Shown: in pieces, positions 1-10,438 of the stretch
Position numbering within the stretch: position 1 is the stretch's first letter
Layout of the letters: the number at the start of each line of letters is the position of its first letter
Source: Helianthus annuus
Lineage: Eukaryota; Streptophyta; Magnoliopsida; Asterales; Asteraceae
DNA length: 64,000 nucleotides
Direction of reading: 5' to 3'
Assembly: GCF_002127325.2 (NCBI RefSeq)
Contig: NC_035444.2
Location: 40,661,379-40,725,378 of the forward strand
Made by a program: the position numbers and the translations under genes
The notes under the pieces: model-generated
The model's database searches: none
The model's input: the letters and a program-made list of their open reading frames with translations, nothing else
Told to the model about the DNA's origin: nothing

Positions 1-1224
1 TTTTTTAGTTAACACTACCGAATTAATCGTTATTATTGTTTTGGTCAAAAATCACACAAGGATAATGTAACCAAATCTGATTTTTGTGAGGTTAAGTGCT
101 TGGTTTAATGAACAAATGTATGATCAAATATTAAACGAAAATGACAATGAACACAAGGATTTATACGAGGAAAAAGTCCTTGATCAATGTATGATTTCCG
201 GCATAAAAAAACCTCGGGTGATGGAAACTACCGATCACCAAATGTATTGCACAAAAAAGGTTACAACTTTGGATAATATTGAGCTTGTTACAATGAATTC
301 TAGTGTGTGTGTGTTCGAGAGCGAGTAGCAGAAGTGTTGTGTCGAAAAAAAGTGTGTTCTATCAGCCCAATATCCCATAAAATAACAGGTAAACTTGCTA
401 ACAACTAACTTTGCGAAAAATATGGAAGCTCCCACGTTCATTACCCATGTCCTTAGTGGAAATAACACATGTGCGGCATCTTGAACGAATATTCCCGAGA
501 TTCTAGCTGAGATTTAGTCCACTACGTCCATTACCTGCATATAAGCATTAAAAACGTGAAGAATTGTTAGAAATCATAAGTAATGTTAAGGATCCTTGAT
601 CCTTCGAGTCCCTGCACCATCCGCTAAGGATAAGTGATCCAAGCTACGCTTCAGGATACATGATCCATAACATAAAAATCTATGCCCTAACAATTATTAT
701 TTGTATGTTACGACCCATTTGGATTTGATCTTTACACTTATTATTATTGTTGTTTTTAATAATTGTTATCATGAACTTGCGATATAAAAGTTACAATGAC
801 TAGTCTTTTACATTAAAGTGAGGAAGATAATAACTTCATTTTATTACCTCAGTGCCACTTTGTTAAAGCTGATCATTTACATCATGAACTTGTCACAAAA
901 GAGTTACAAAAATAGATTAATATTTACTGTTTGGTCATGAAAACATCACCATGTATCAAGACTACATATTGTTATTTTGATTTTGACTAAAAGAAAACAA
1001 AAATATTGATGACTAAATAGTTTGAAACTTGAAAGTGAGTCATCACCTTGTAACTTTTAAAAAAATTACACAACTAAACAAACAATAAGATGTAGATTGG
1101 TAGAATTAAAAATATATAAGTTTTATACTACCAGACCCATTTGAAGTTGTAGGTTGTTTTTTATGGTTTAGTTATTTTCTAAAATACTAATAATGTTGCT
1201 GATTTAACTATTTAATATCCCATA
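1..1224. other. AT-rich intergenic flank, no gene seen
   Basis: No reading frame with recognisable protein similarity, RNA gene or clean repeat boundary was found. The sequence is AT-rich with short low-complexity runs. A short open frame near 86-328 has no recognisable domain and starts without a convincing ATG context, so it was not called. Confidence 0.5.
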
Positions 1225-1233
1225 TATAAATTA

Positions 1234-2110
1234 GAGTTAACACCCATGGCATTATAGCCTAGTGGTATTTGGGGGTAAGATAAGGCTTATGACCATTAGG
1301 TCATGGGTTCGATTCCCACAAAGGGGGTTTCCCAGATTTATTGGGTTTCCTCCTGAATTGGTGTATAGGCATTATTGCCTAGTGGAGATGGATATGATCG
1401 GGTGGTTCTGCTTGTGGCACGATGATACTCCAGTTTGAACCAAATTTGCCGTTAAAAAAAATAATAATAAATTAGAGTTAACTTTCGTTTTGTTCCCAGT
1501 GGTTTGGTTATTTTAACGGTTTTGCTCCAATATTTCATATATAAATTAGAATTAACTTTCGTTTTGCTCCGTATGGTTTGGTCATTTTAACGGTTTTGCT
1601 CCAATAGTTTAAAAATAGTCATTTTCCCCCCTGATCTTTTGAGTTTGTCGCCAGTTTGCACCCTGGCTCTAACTCAGTTAAAACGTTCAATTAAAAGTAG
1701 GGGTATTTCGGTAGTTTACTCACTGGCTCTAACTCAACTAAAACATTTAGTTAAAAGTCACGGTAGTCGTAGTCGGCAGGTGGTAGTTGCAGGTGGTGGT
1801 TGATGGTTGTGGATGGTGGTGGCCAGTAGAAAGAGTGGTTGGAAAGATGGAGGATCCGAAAAAAATTACTTATATACATATAAATAAACAAGTTACAGGT
1901 TTACTTAGGTAAAATTAAAAAGACTCAACATGTCTTTGCTTTTATCTATAAAATTACCAAAATGCTCTTCTAGTTAATGGATTTTTTGGATGGAGTTAGA
2001 AGCAGGGAGCAAAATGACGATAAATCAAAGAAAAAAATGACTATTTTTAAACTATTGAAGTAAAACCGTTAAAATAACCAAATCAAATCGAGCAAAATGA
2101 AAGTTTACTC
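1234..2110. mobile_element. Foldback (long inverted repeat) element, MULE-like
   Basis: The two ends are inverted copies of each other over roughly 90 bp: the left arm reads GAGTTAACTTTCGTTTTG and the right arm ends with the complement of GAGTAAACTTTCATTTTG. Nine-base flanks TATAAATTA (1225-1233) and TGTAAATTA (2111-2119) match at 8 of 9 positions, the duplication size typical of Mutator-like elements. The left arm is partly duplicated (two copies about 75 bp apart around 1475-1620). The GGT-rich interior (about 1740-1850) has no open frame I recognise. A SINE sits 8 bp inside the left end. The same GAGTAAA-type terminus recurs in elements at 8.5, 15.2 and 18.6 kb. Confidence 0.7.
1242..1466 (+). 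mobile_element. tRNA-derived SINE with 16-bp target duplication
   Basis: The element has a polymerase III box A-like TAGCCTAGTGG at 1255-1265 and a box B GGTTCGATTCC at 1306-1316, about 50 bp apart as in tRNA-derived SINEs. It ends in an A-rich/AAT tail (1454-1466). It is flanked by a perfect 16-bp direct repeat, ATAAATTAGAGTTAAC, at 1226-1241 and 1467-1482. It landed at the very edge of an older foldback element, so the duplication contains the foldback's first 8 bases. SINEs carry no protein and rely on LINE machinery supplied in trans. Confidence 0.88.
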
Positions 2111-2378
2111 TGTAAATTAGTTTTAGTTTTTAAACAAAGGACTGTGAGCCAAAATGAAGCCCAAGTTCGGGTTGACTCAACCGACCCGACCCGCATCTTA
2201 TTCCAGAATCCAGAGCTCACCTTATCCATAAACTAGAAGTTTTTGTATGGAATCCAAAATCATCATATCCTCCCACACAAAATCACATCACTTCCTCTCT
2301 CTACACACACTCTCTCTCTACATTCTCTGCACAATGAGAAATCCCTGAACTTGAATAATCTTGAACCCAAATCAAACA

Positions 2379-4112
2379 ATGATTTCTGCAGAATTCTCAC
2401 CAACATTCTTCCCCTTCAACTCTCACCCCAAACACACTGCAGTTTCCCACTACCATTGCTCTGTTATAACCTGCAGAAACCCTAATCCCAACCCCAACCA
2501 AAACCCTAACAGCAAAACCTCTTCAAATGTCAAACTTTCCACCAATCTAAACTCAACCCAGTTGCAAACCCGCAACTATAAAGAAACCCATTTCATCAAA
2601 CTGCTTAACAGATCCTGTAAAGCAGGAAAATACGAAGAATCACTCAATTTTCTAGAGGCTATGGTTGGTAGGGGGTACAAGCCTGATGTCATCCTTTGTA
2701 CAAAGCTTATTAAGGGTTTGTTTAACTCGAAGCGGGCCGAAATGGCCCTCAAGGTTATTCAGATACTCGAGAGTTATGGCGAACCGGATGTGTTTGCGTA
2801 TAATGCAGTGATCAGTGGGTTTTGTAAGTTGAATCAAATCGATTCGGCTAATCAAGTGTTGGACCGGATGAAGAATCATGGGTTTTCGCCAGATGTGGTT
2901 ACTTATAACATTTTGATTGGGAGTTTGTGTAGTAGAGGGAAGTTAAGTTTGGCTATGAAGATGTTGAGACAGTTGCTGGATGATGATTGTAATCCGACGG
3001 TGATCACGTACACGATTTTGATCGAGGCGACGATTCTTGAAGGGGGGATCGATGAAGCGATGAAGCTTTTGGATGAAATGTTGGATAGAGGGCTGCGGCC
3101 TGATATGTATACGTATAATGCGATAATTCGAGGGTTATGTAGAGAAGGAATGATGGATGAGGCTTTCGAATTCGTTAGAAGTTTACCGTCGAAAGGGTGT
3201 AAACCGGATGTGATCTCGTACAACATTCTGTTACGAGCATTGTTGAATCAACGAAGATGGGGTGATGGAGAGAGGTTAATGACGGAAATGTTTTCGAGAA
3301 AATGTGACCTGAACGCGGTTACTTACAGCATTTTGATCAGCTCGTTGTGTCGCGATGGGAAGGTAGATGAAGCTTTGAGTATGTTGAAGATCATGGTGGA
3401 AAGTGGACTTACGCCGGATGCGTTTACGTTTGATCCTTTGATTTCGGCTTTTTGTAAAGAAGGTAGACTCGACGTCGCGATTAGTTTCTTGGATTACATG
3501 ATATCGAGCGGTTGTTTACCCGATATAGTAAATTACAACACGGTTTTATCGGCTTTGTGTAAAAATGGAAATGCAGATGAAGCAATGCAGATTTTTGAAA
3601 GATTAGGGGACACAGGGTGTCCACCTGATGTAAGTACTTATAACACAATGATAAGCGCTTTATGGTATAATAAAGAGAAGGAAAAGGCGTTAAATATGGT
3701 TTCGGAGATGATAAGACAAGGAGTCGAACCGGATGAGATCACGTATAATGCGCTTATCTCGTGTTTATGTAGAGACGGGTTGGTAGATGAGGCAATCGGG
3801 CTGTTGGAAAGTATGGAAAATAACGGATTTATACCCACCGTTATAACTTACAACATTGTGCTTCTTGGATTGTGTAAAGCTCATAGAATCGACGAGGCGA
3901 TTCATGTTTTGGACGAAATGGTCGAAAAGGGTTGCAAACCGAACCAAACGACCTACATTTTGCTAGTGGAAGGGTTCGGGTTCTCAGGCAAGAGAGCCGA
4001 GGCTTTGGATTTGGGTAATTTGTTATTCAAAATGAGAGCGATTTCAGAAGAATCGATCAAACGGTTGAAAAAGACTTTCCCATTGCCAGATTCTCAAGAA
4101 TACTTGTACTAA
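2379..4112 (+). CDS. Pentatricopeptide repeat protein, At3g04760-like, organelle-targeted
   Basis: Intronless gene for a 577-residue P-type PPR protein. Residues 1-60 are rich in Ser, Pro, Asn and Thr and poor in acidic residues, as in a plastid or mitochondrial transit peptide. From about residue 68 there are about 13 consecutive 35-residue PPR units, marked by PDVxxYNxLI-type helices (for example PDVVTYNILIGSLC and PDEITYNALISCLC). No E, DYW or SMR extension follows. The C-terminus (AISEESIKRLKKTFP) resembles Arabidopsis At3g04760, a chloroplast PPR protein, from memory. Such proteins bind single-stranded organellar RNA one base per repeat and affect its stability, processing or translation; the target here is unknown. 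I chose the ATG at 2379 because the frame upstream has no earlier ATG. The gene converges on the next PPR gene, 260 bp away. Confidence 0.93.
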   Translation: MISAEFSPTFFPFNSHPKHTAVSHYHCSVITCRNPNPNPNQNPNSKTSSNVKLSTNLNSTQLQTRNYKETHFIKLLNRSCKAGKYEESLNFLEAMVGRGYKPDVILCTKLIKGLFNSKRAEMALKVIQILESYGEPDVFAYNAVISGFCKLNQIDSANQVLDRMKNHGFSPDVVTYNILIGSLCSRGKLSLAMKMLRQLLDDDCNPTVITYTILIEATILEGGIDEAMKLLDEMLDRGLRPDMYTYNAIIRGLCREGMMDEAFEFVRSLPSKGCKPDVISYNILLRALLNQRRWGDGERLMTEMFSRKCDLNAVTYSILISSLCRDGKVDEALSMLKIMVESGLTPDAFTFDPLISAFCKEGRLDVAISFLDYMISSGCLPDIVNYNTVLSALCKNGNADEAMQIFERLGDTGCPPDVSTYNTMISALWYNKEKEKALNMVSEMIRQGVEPDEITYNALISCLCRDGLVDEAIGLLESMENNGFIPTVITYNIVLLGLCKAHRIDEAIHVLDEMVEKGCKPNQTTYILLVEGFGFSGKRAEALDLGNLLFKMRAISEESIKRLKKTFPLPDSQEYLY

Positions 4113-4372
4113 GAAGTATTTTGGAGTTTAAAGAACAAATGGTCTACAAAGGTATGCCATTTACGAAGGTTTTATCGAAGAACAAGCCGAAATTAAACAA
4201 GAACCATTATACTTTACCAGTTTTCGTGTATTTATTTGAAGAAAACAAGTAGATATCGACATTAATCTACTGAAATTAACATTCTTTTGCAGTTCAACAT
4301 ATCGAAAATGACAAATACGCATAAAAAACTTCTATTTGTTCATGTATAACTAGAAATTATAAGACGGAAAGC

Positions 4373-5998
4373 TTAACCATCCATCCCTTCGGTTAGTTTC
4401 TGTTGTAGTTGCTTAGCTTCTTCATGCATACCATCTGCAAACAAACTTTCAAGCATATCCACATAAAACATTGAACCGTACGGTCTGTTTGGGCTCGAGA
4501 CCAACATTTCTAAAACCTTAATCGCATCGTCTAGTTTCTGTTTTCGACATAACTTACGAATAATGTACTTATAAGTACTATGTGTAGCTTTATGCCCGTT
4601 TATCTCCATCACTTCCAACATTTCGACAGCCTCGTCGACCATATCAGCATGACAAAACCCCCAAATCAAGGTTCTATGAGTAACATCATCAGGAACAACC
4701 TTTTTTTCTTTCAATATTTCTTGATATAAACCAACCGCTTTCTCCATATGACCCCGTTTCGCTAACCCGTCGATCAGAATGTTGTAACTTATCAAACTTG
4801 GAGGGGTATTACTGTCTTTTAAGCAGTCTACAATCTGCAGGGACAGATCCGTCATTCCTACATCACGCAGAGCGCGCAGAAGCGTGTTGTAAGTGATGAT
4901 GTCCGGAGAACAATCGCTCAACACCATTTCATTGAAAAAGCCAATAGCACGATCAAGATACCCGTACTGGCAAAACCCATTTATCAAAATATTGTATGTA
5001 ACCATAGTCGGGGCGTTAGATGTTACGTTCATTAAAGATAAAACCTCGTCTACCTTATCCACGTAACCATGGTTAAAAAACGAGTGGATAAGCGTTGTGT
5101 ACATTGTCGTATTCGGCTCCATGCCGTTAGATAAAAGATCGTTTATAACTAAAATCGTATCTCCGAAATTCCCTCTTTTACTCGTTACGTTAACAATCGA
5201 ATTGTAGGTTACTAAATCGGGATTACAACCATGAACCGCTAAATCTTGTAAGACGTCTATAGCTCTTATAACTCCGCGCGACTTGCAAACTAACTCGATA
5301 AGAACAGAGCTAGTACTCGCATACGGTTCACAACCTTTGGCTAGTTGATCCTTCCAAAACGAAACGGCTTGGTTAAGATAACCATGTTCGAGCATAACAC
5401 GGATTATAGCGTTATACGTACCAGCATCCGGAGGGCAACCGGATACACTCATGCCTTCTAGAAGATCAAGAGCGGCGTCTATACGTCTGTTCTTGCATAA
5501 ACCGTTGATTAGCGTATTGTAAGTGAGGATATCGGGGACCCCACCAGACATAACCATACAACTCAAGACCTCAGTAGCTCTTTCGGTATAGTTGTGCTTA
5601 ACGAGACCTCTGATTAACTTCATGCACCAATCAAAGTCGGGTATTTGGTTTCTTCGGCTCATTAAAGCTACCAATCTTGCTGCTTTTAGCAACTCCCACT
5701 GTCTGCATAAACTCTGTAGAAGAGCGTTGTTAGATTGCTCATCGTTGTTCACGAAAGCCCTACCGGAAGACGCGTCTTCCCTAACTTCATGCTGGTTCTT
5801 TTTCCATGAATCTACTCTGGTTTCGGTGATTCTGTCAACACAAACTTGACAACGTAACGAATGACCTAATCTTTGTGAGCTAGCAACTCTGACCCATGGT
5901 TCATGTAGCTGAGTTTTGACAGGAGAGACGAGCGAATGATGGTTAACAAGTGAAGTGAGGTTGACTTGATCAGAAATGAAATTCAAGTTCTGCAACAT
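4373..5998 (-). CDS. Pentatricopeptide repeat protein, At1g08610-like
   Basis: Single-exon coding region for a 541-residue P-type PPR protein, about the length I recall for Arabidopsis At1g08610. The N-terminal 100 residues are Ser/Gln/Val-rich and transit-peptide-like. About 11-12 PPR units follow from residue ~130, including VPDILTYNTLINGLCKN, PTMVTYNILINGFCQYG and PDIITYNTLLRALRD; the unit with WKDQLAKGCEP is typical of that orthology group. It ends in LQQKLTEGMDG with no editing-type C-terminal domain. Expected role is binding of an organellar transcript; the target cannot be read from sequence. The start is the ATG at 5998: the frame is open for 12 more codons but has no other ATG. A GT-AG intron lies in the 5'UTR (6055/6523 junctions). 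Confidence 0.92.
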   Translation of the reverse strand: MLQNLNFISDQVNLTSLVNHHSLVSPVKTQLHEPWVRVASSQRLGHSLRCQVCVDRITETRVDSWKKNQHEVREDASSGRAFVNNDEQSNNALLQSLCRQWELLKAARLVALMSRRNQIPDFDWCMKLIRGLVKHNYTERATEVLSCMVMSGGVPDILTYNTLINGLCKNRRIDAALDLLEGMSVSGCPPDAGTYNAIIRVMLEHGYLNQAVSFWKDQLAKGCEPYASTSSVLIELVCKSRGVIRAIDVLQDLAVHGCNPDLVTYNSIVNVTSKRGNFGDTILVINDLLSNGMEPNTTMYTTLIHSFFNHGYVDKVDEVLSLMNVTSNAPTMVTYNILINGFCQYGYLDRAIGFFNEMVLSDCSPDIITYNTLLRALRDVGMTDLSLQIVDCLKDSNTPPSLISYNILIDGLAKRGHMEKAVGLYQEILKEKKVVPDDVTHRTLIWGFCHADMVDEAVEMLEVMEINGHKATHSTYKYIIRKLCRKQKLDDAIKVLEMLVSSPNRPYGSMFYVDMLESLFADGMHEEAKQLQQKLTEGMDG

Positions 5999-6055
5999 TG
6001 ATGCCTCAACTAATGAACTCTGAGAAGCTAACAAACAACCTTTTAAATAATCCTT

Positions 6056-6522
6056 CTGCGAAAAACTGTAATCAAAAGAGTATCAAACAAATGCCACAAA
6101 ATCGAAAACACAAAAGTTCACAAACTCAACATATCAGCTTTAAGCTCGAATTGACAGAACAAAATTCTCACTACCTAAAACCCTAAAAAACCTTATAAAC
6201 CCTAAATGTCACAAAATAGAAAAGGAAAAGTTGACCAATTCAACATATCAGCTTTAAACTGGGATTGACAGAACTATATGATCATGACCTAAAACACTAA
6301 AAAAACTTATAAACCCTAAATGTCAAACAAGTCAACATATCAGCTTGAAGCTCGAATTGACAAAATAAAATACTCATAACCTAAAACCCTAGAAAAACCT
6401 TATAAACCCTAAACCTTACAGAAACTGAAAAAAGAAAAAGAAATCATTTCATACTATCAACATACGATCAATAACCGTTTTAATGAATCAAATTAAACAT
6501 AAAGAATCAATCGTAGACTTAC
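6056..6522 (-). other. 5'UTR leader intron of the At1g08610-like gene
   Basis: On the minus strand a strong donor (TTTG|GTAAGTC, exon ending at 6523) and an acceptor (TTTTTCGCAG|AAGG, exon resuming at 6055) delimit an intron of about 467 bp just upstream of the start codon. The exon above it (about 6523-6720) contains no ATG, consistent with untranslated leader. The intron consists largely of a tandem triplication carrying telobox motifs (see separate entry). The splice sites are predicted from sequence only. Confidence 0.6.
6098..6416. repeat. Triplicated ~100-bp repeat with teloboxes
   Basis: Three imperfect head-to-tail copies, each with CAACATATCAGCTT (about 6127, 6241, 6333), a GAATTGACAGAAC-like block, and a tail containing CTTATAAACCCTAAA. 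AAACCCTAA is the plant telobox (interstitial telomere motif), common near the 5' ends of translation-related and organelle-related genes. Copies are 92-113 bp apart. They lie inside the leader intron of the minus-strand PPR gene. Confidence 0.75.
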
Positions 6523-6769
6523 CAAACTGAAATTGTGTGAAGAATTCCTGAAAAGAGCGGGGAAGATGAGTAGGTTTTATATCGCCGTTGAACTTGCGGC
6601 AGTTTCCGGTGATGAGGCGGTGAAGGGCGACGGTTGTTTTGATGGATTAATGGCAACGGTTAAGTTAACAATGGTGGGCGTTAACACCTATTGTAGGGTT
6701 CAGGGCTTTGCATATATTACACTTAACACCCTTCTATGTTGAGTGTTTGTAATTCTGTTCATGTGTCAC

Positions 6770-7506
6770 TAGGGCTATAAACGAATCAAACGTTTAGAGA
6801 ACAGTTCGTGAATCGTTTGACGGGAAGTTCGTTTATGTTTGTTCGTTAATAAATAAACAAACACGAACATGAAATTTTATTCGTTAAGTTAAACGAATGA
6901 ACATGAACAGAGGTTGCGTTCGTTCGTTTATGTTCGTGAACGTTCGGTAATGTGTTCGTTTATGTTCGTGAGTGTTCGGTAATATGTTCATTTATGTTCG
7001 CCCGTTAATGTTTATTTGTGTTTGTTCGTTTAAAATTGTTTCTAGTTTTTAAAATTTTGAAACCCTAGTTATTTTATACGTCTCTCACAACATCTTTCAT
7101 TTCACTGTTTCAATTTTATTTTGTGTTAAAGCTTTGACAAACTCATAATTTTGTGTTAATCATGTTTCTGATAACTATGTCAAATGTGTTCGGATAATTA
7201 TGTTAAGTGTTTATTTATTTTTTGTGGATTCTTCATAATGTTTGTGATGAAAATGCAGATTTTATTTTAACATGAATATTGTATTCATTTGTGTTCGTTT
7301 ATGTTCATGAACATTTGTTAGAGTTCATTTGCGTATGGGAAATGTTCATGAACAGTTTACGAACATGTTCGTTTCCTTAATGAACGAACACTAACAAGAA
7401 ATCTTTTCGGTAAGCGTTCGTGAACAATTCATGAACAAGCTTGTTCCTTAACAAACGAACACGAACAAAGCCTTGTTCGTGTTCGTTCGATTCGTTTACA
7501 ACCCTA
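6770..7506. mobile_element. hAT-type MITE rich in GTTCGTTTA motifs
   Basis: Terminal inverted repeats TAGGGCTATAAACGAATC and GATTCGTTTACAACCCTA are flanked by a perfect 8-bp duplication TGTGTCAC (6762-6769 and 7507-7514), the hAT superfamily signature. The interior is made of degenerate, inverted GAACGAACA/TGTTCGTTC motifs and has no open frame, so the element is non-autonomous. A relative lies in intron 7 of the CCR4-like gene at 15.76 kb. Confidence 0.85.
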
Positions 7507-7599
7507 TGTGTCACAACACGATTCTAAAAAGCATTTTCCTATGGATGTTTTTGAGTTGTTCACTTTTAAAATTTATGACTTGAACTATTAACAATTAAG

Positions 7600-8040
7600 T
7601 CTATAAACAAACCGAACAAACATGAGCCAAGTTATGTTTGTGTGTGTTTATTTAACTTTAATCGAACATGAACACGGATAATTAAACGATTCGAATTTTT
7701 TTATGTTTATTCATTAAGAACTTGAATATGTTCGCGTTTATTTATGTTCATTTATTAACATTCTAAACAAACATTTTATGAATGTAAACGCACACACACA
7801 AATGAACATAAGTTAACTAATATAAACGAACTGTTGTTTTTAAAATTATACATATGTTGAACTTTTGCATTAATATTTAAACGAAATTCAGTAGTCAACA
7901 TAAATGAATAAAGAAAAACGTGTTCATGTTTGTTCATTTAGGTAATTGTTCATATTCGTTCATTTATTAAATAAAATGAACTTTTCGGTGACCGACTCAT
8001 GAGTGGTTCACTGAATGTTTGGTTCATTTACATGCTTATT
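7600..8040. mobile_element. Degenerate relative of the GTTCGTTTA hAT MITE
   Basis: The same AACAAACATGAAC/GTTCATTTA vocabulary as the neighbouring element, beginning near CTATAAACAAACCGAAC and ending near GTTTGGTTCATTTAC, but without a clean target duplication. Probably an older copy; boundaries are approximate. Confidence 0.45.
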
Positions 8041-8239
8041 AGAAATAATATATAATATACATTCATCTCTTTTTCTAGTTGGGAAATTTATATAAAACTG
8101 AATTTAGTTTCATATAACTGAACTTAATATTAAATCTTGCTTGAAACATAGAAAAATATTGCCTTAGGCTTAAATTGTTACCCATGCAATATCAATGTAT
8201 TATGAGGCCATTTGGGGCACTAACGGGTAGAGGTGTTTA

Positions 8240-8440
8240 GGGTACTTATCCATGCCAAAACTAGGGGTGAACAGAAAATCGAAATAACTGAACCGTAACC
8301 AAAATAACCGACAAAATTGAACCGAAACAAAAACCGACGGTTTGGTTTTCGGATTTCTAATAACTGAAAAATTAGGTTTTCGGATAACCATTTTCAATAA
8401 CCAAAAAAAACCAAACTGAATCGAATCGAAACGAAAAAAC
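8240..8440. mobile_element. Fragment of an AACCGAAACC-type MITE
   Basis: Starts with CTAGGGGTGAACAG and continues with repeated AACCGAAA/TTTCGGT motifs resembling the complete hAT MITE at 11,701. No right terminus or target duplication was found, so it looks truncated. Confidence 0.4.
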
Positions 8441-8497
8441 ATATACTTTTATGTTGTTTAAATTGTTTAAGTGTTTAACCCATGCTATTAGAAATTA

Positions 8498-9944
8498 GAG
8501 TAAAATGCATGGATAGTCCCTGTGGTTTTGTAAAATAACACCTATAGTCCCCGACTTTTGGAAATTACACTGGTGCTCCCTGTGATTCGACAGTTTGTTA
8601 CACGGATAGTCCCTAGAGTGGATGAAGGTTAGTTTTCTCAGTTAAGTGGATGTGAAATGACAAAACTACCCTTACTATTAAATATAATAACTTACACATA
8701 TGCACCCATTCGTCCTCTGCGACTTTTCCTGCATACACCACCACCACGACGACTGAAGAACACGTGGATTTGAAATCAAAGATCATCATCATGACTACCC
8801 ACCGTTCGTCCAACCTGTCACCACCGTTCCTTCGTCCAAAGAATATCAAAAACCCATCTTGATGTTACCAGGATCCCAATGTGGGTTTCGAAATGGTGCA
8901 AGGGGTGGTTAGTAACCAGAAATCAAGAGGAAAGGGGAAGGTGAAGTGGGTCTGATGTGGTGATGGAGTACTCGGTGAGGACCAAGTTTGCAACATCAAA
9001 GTGGAAGCAACGACTATATATGAAGATGGAATTTCCATAATCGACTCACCTGAAACAGGAAATTTCAAATGATAACTATTATAACCCACCCTTTTCTACT
9101 CTTTCTCTCTCTTTCTCTAAACCACAACCGCCACCACCACTACCGCCGCCATGATTTCGAAGACAATCCACTCACTATAGAAATCTACGATCTCCAGTCA
9201 CACACCTGGATCAAATCGGATCCGATGCCTAGGATTTTCAACCACTCCGCTTAACCGATCGGGCTTTCAGTTGCTTTCAATCTGTACTTATGGAGTGTTA
9301 GGTGAAGCTGAAAATGTTACCGAAGTGAAGGTGTGGGAGGTAACTGTAATTTGTTTGTATTGAAAAAGATTAGAGAGATGCCGGTGGATTTTGTGGAGGA
9401 TTTGAAGAGGTGTGAGACGGTGATTTCGTCGATTGATTTGATTATGGCAGGAAATGTGGTGTATATGCGTGTGGATTCGAGAGGCAAAGAGGTTGTGGTG
9501 TGTGAGGTTGGTGATGGTGGTGGTTGTAGGTGGCGTACAGTGGTGAATACGGTGGTGGATATGGTTATGGATAAAGTGGTGTTGACGTGCTCGGTGGTGG
9601 GACTGGAAGAGGTTACCGGTGAAAGGCGGCGATTCAGACCGGAGAAGAGTGTTGATTGGTGAGGGTTATATTGGGGGTGGGTTGGATTGATGAAGATAAG
9701 GATGGTCGGCCCCACTTGATTAAATAAATAATAAAAAGATATATAATTAAGTTATTATATTTAATAGTAAGGGTAGTTTCGTCATTTCACATCCGCGTAA
9801 CTGAGAAAATTAACCTCCATCCACTACAGGGACTATCCAAGTAACAAACTGTCAAACCACAGGAAGCACCGGTGTAATTTTCAAAACTTGTGGACTATAG
9901 ATGTTATTTTACAAAACCACGGGGACTATCCGTGCATTTTACTC
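8498..9944. mobile_element. Gene-capturing foldback element (Pack-type) with ~230-bp inverted repeats
   Basis: The first ~220 bp (GAGTAAAATGCATGGATAGT onward) reappear in inverted orientation at about 9730-9944, ending CCGTGCATTTTACTC. The arms share phrases such as CCCTGTGGTTTTGTAAAATA and CATTTCACATCC. Between them is about 1 kb of GC-richer sequence that includes a broken F-box/kelch gene fragment, so the element has captured host coding sequence. The termini belong to the same GAGTAAA family as the foldback elements at 1.2, 15.2, 18.6 and 19.1 kb, two of which keep convincing 9-bp target duplications. This copy's flanks do not match, suggesting an older insertion. Confidence 0.72.
9120..9700 (+). 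pseudogene. F-box/kelch-repeat gene fragment captured in a foldback element
   Basis: Two plus-strand stretches in different frames read like the C-terminal kelch part of plant F-box/kelch proteins. About 9145-9254 encodes FEDNPLTIEIYDLQSHTW, then PMPRIFNHSA. About 9333-9560 encodes NCNLFVLKKIREMPVDFVED, then SSIDLIMAGNVVYMRVD. The order is colinear, but a stop near 9254 and frame changes break it, and the F-box end is not evident. The intact family members are SCF E3 ubiquitin ligase adaptors; this copy is expected to be non-functional as protein but could be transcribed. The family assignment is from memory of the motifs. Confidence 0.6.
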
Positions 9945-9959
9945 AAAAATAAAAAAGTA

Positions 9960-10438
9960 ACTGCAATTGTCCGACCTGGTATGAGCAGAGCTTCAGATGA
10001 CCTTGACAAAACCTGCAAGATCACAAAGAAGAAAACACACCGTTAGCCTCGTCACAGGGAGGGGGCCTTCCTGTGACCAAGCTCGGGCGTGAGAATAAGT
10101 ATTTGTGAGGAGGAAATAGGTCAGGGAGAGAGAGAGAGGAGAGTTTAGAGAGAGAAAGTAGCGATTACCCTTGGGGAGAAGTCTTGGCGGGGTATTTATA
10201 CTTTTGGGGTATGCTGACGTGGCAAGTTAGTTAGGGTCGGACCAGTCGCTGTCAAGCAGTTAAAGCCGTAGGTCCCAGTTAGTTAGAGAAGATTCTGGGG
10301 CTTTAATCGTTCCGACTGTGGACGCTAGGTCCGGTTTATCTCTTAAGCTTTCGGTCCGACCTTACAATTAAGTATTCGGTCCGTCTAGAACGTATCCTCA
10401 TCAGTAGTCGATCGAGTCCCCGACCCTAACCTCAGTTA
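9960..10438 (-). other. Unresolved retroelement-like promoter segment
   Basis: On the minus strand there is a TATA-like CAAAAGTATAAATACC (around 10,190-10,205), followed by a CT-rich leader (CTCTCTCTCTCC) and a possible acceptor, TGATCTTGCAG, near 10,010-10,020. The layout resembles the promoter-bearing end of an LTR, but no matching second LTR, primer site or coding region was found. No gene is called here. Confidence 0.3.

Noticed and set aside
86..328. Short open frame of about 80 codons
   Set aside because: No recognised domain, no splice or promoter context, and no convincing start; likely chance in AT-rich DNA.
1255..1316. Functional tRNA gene
   Set aside because: Box A and B are present, but no cloverleaf or acceptor stem forms and an A-rich tail plus target duplication show a SINE.
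2652..3947. Minus-strand frames opposite the first PPR gene
   Set aside because: Antisense shadows of a strongly conserved coding region with no domain of their own.
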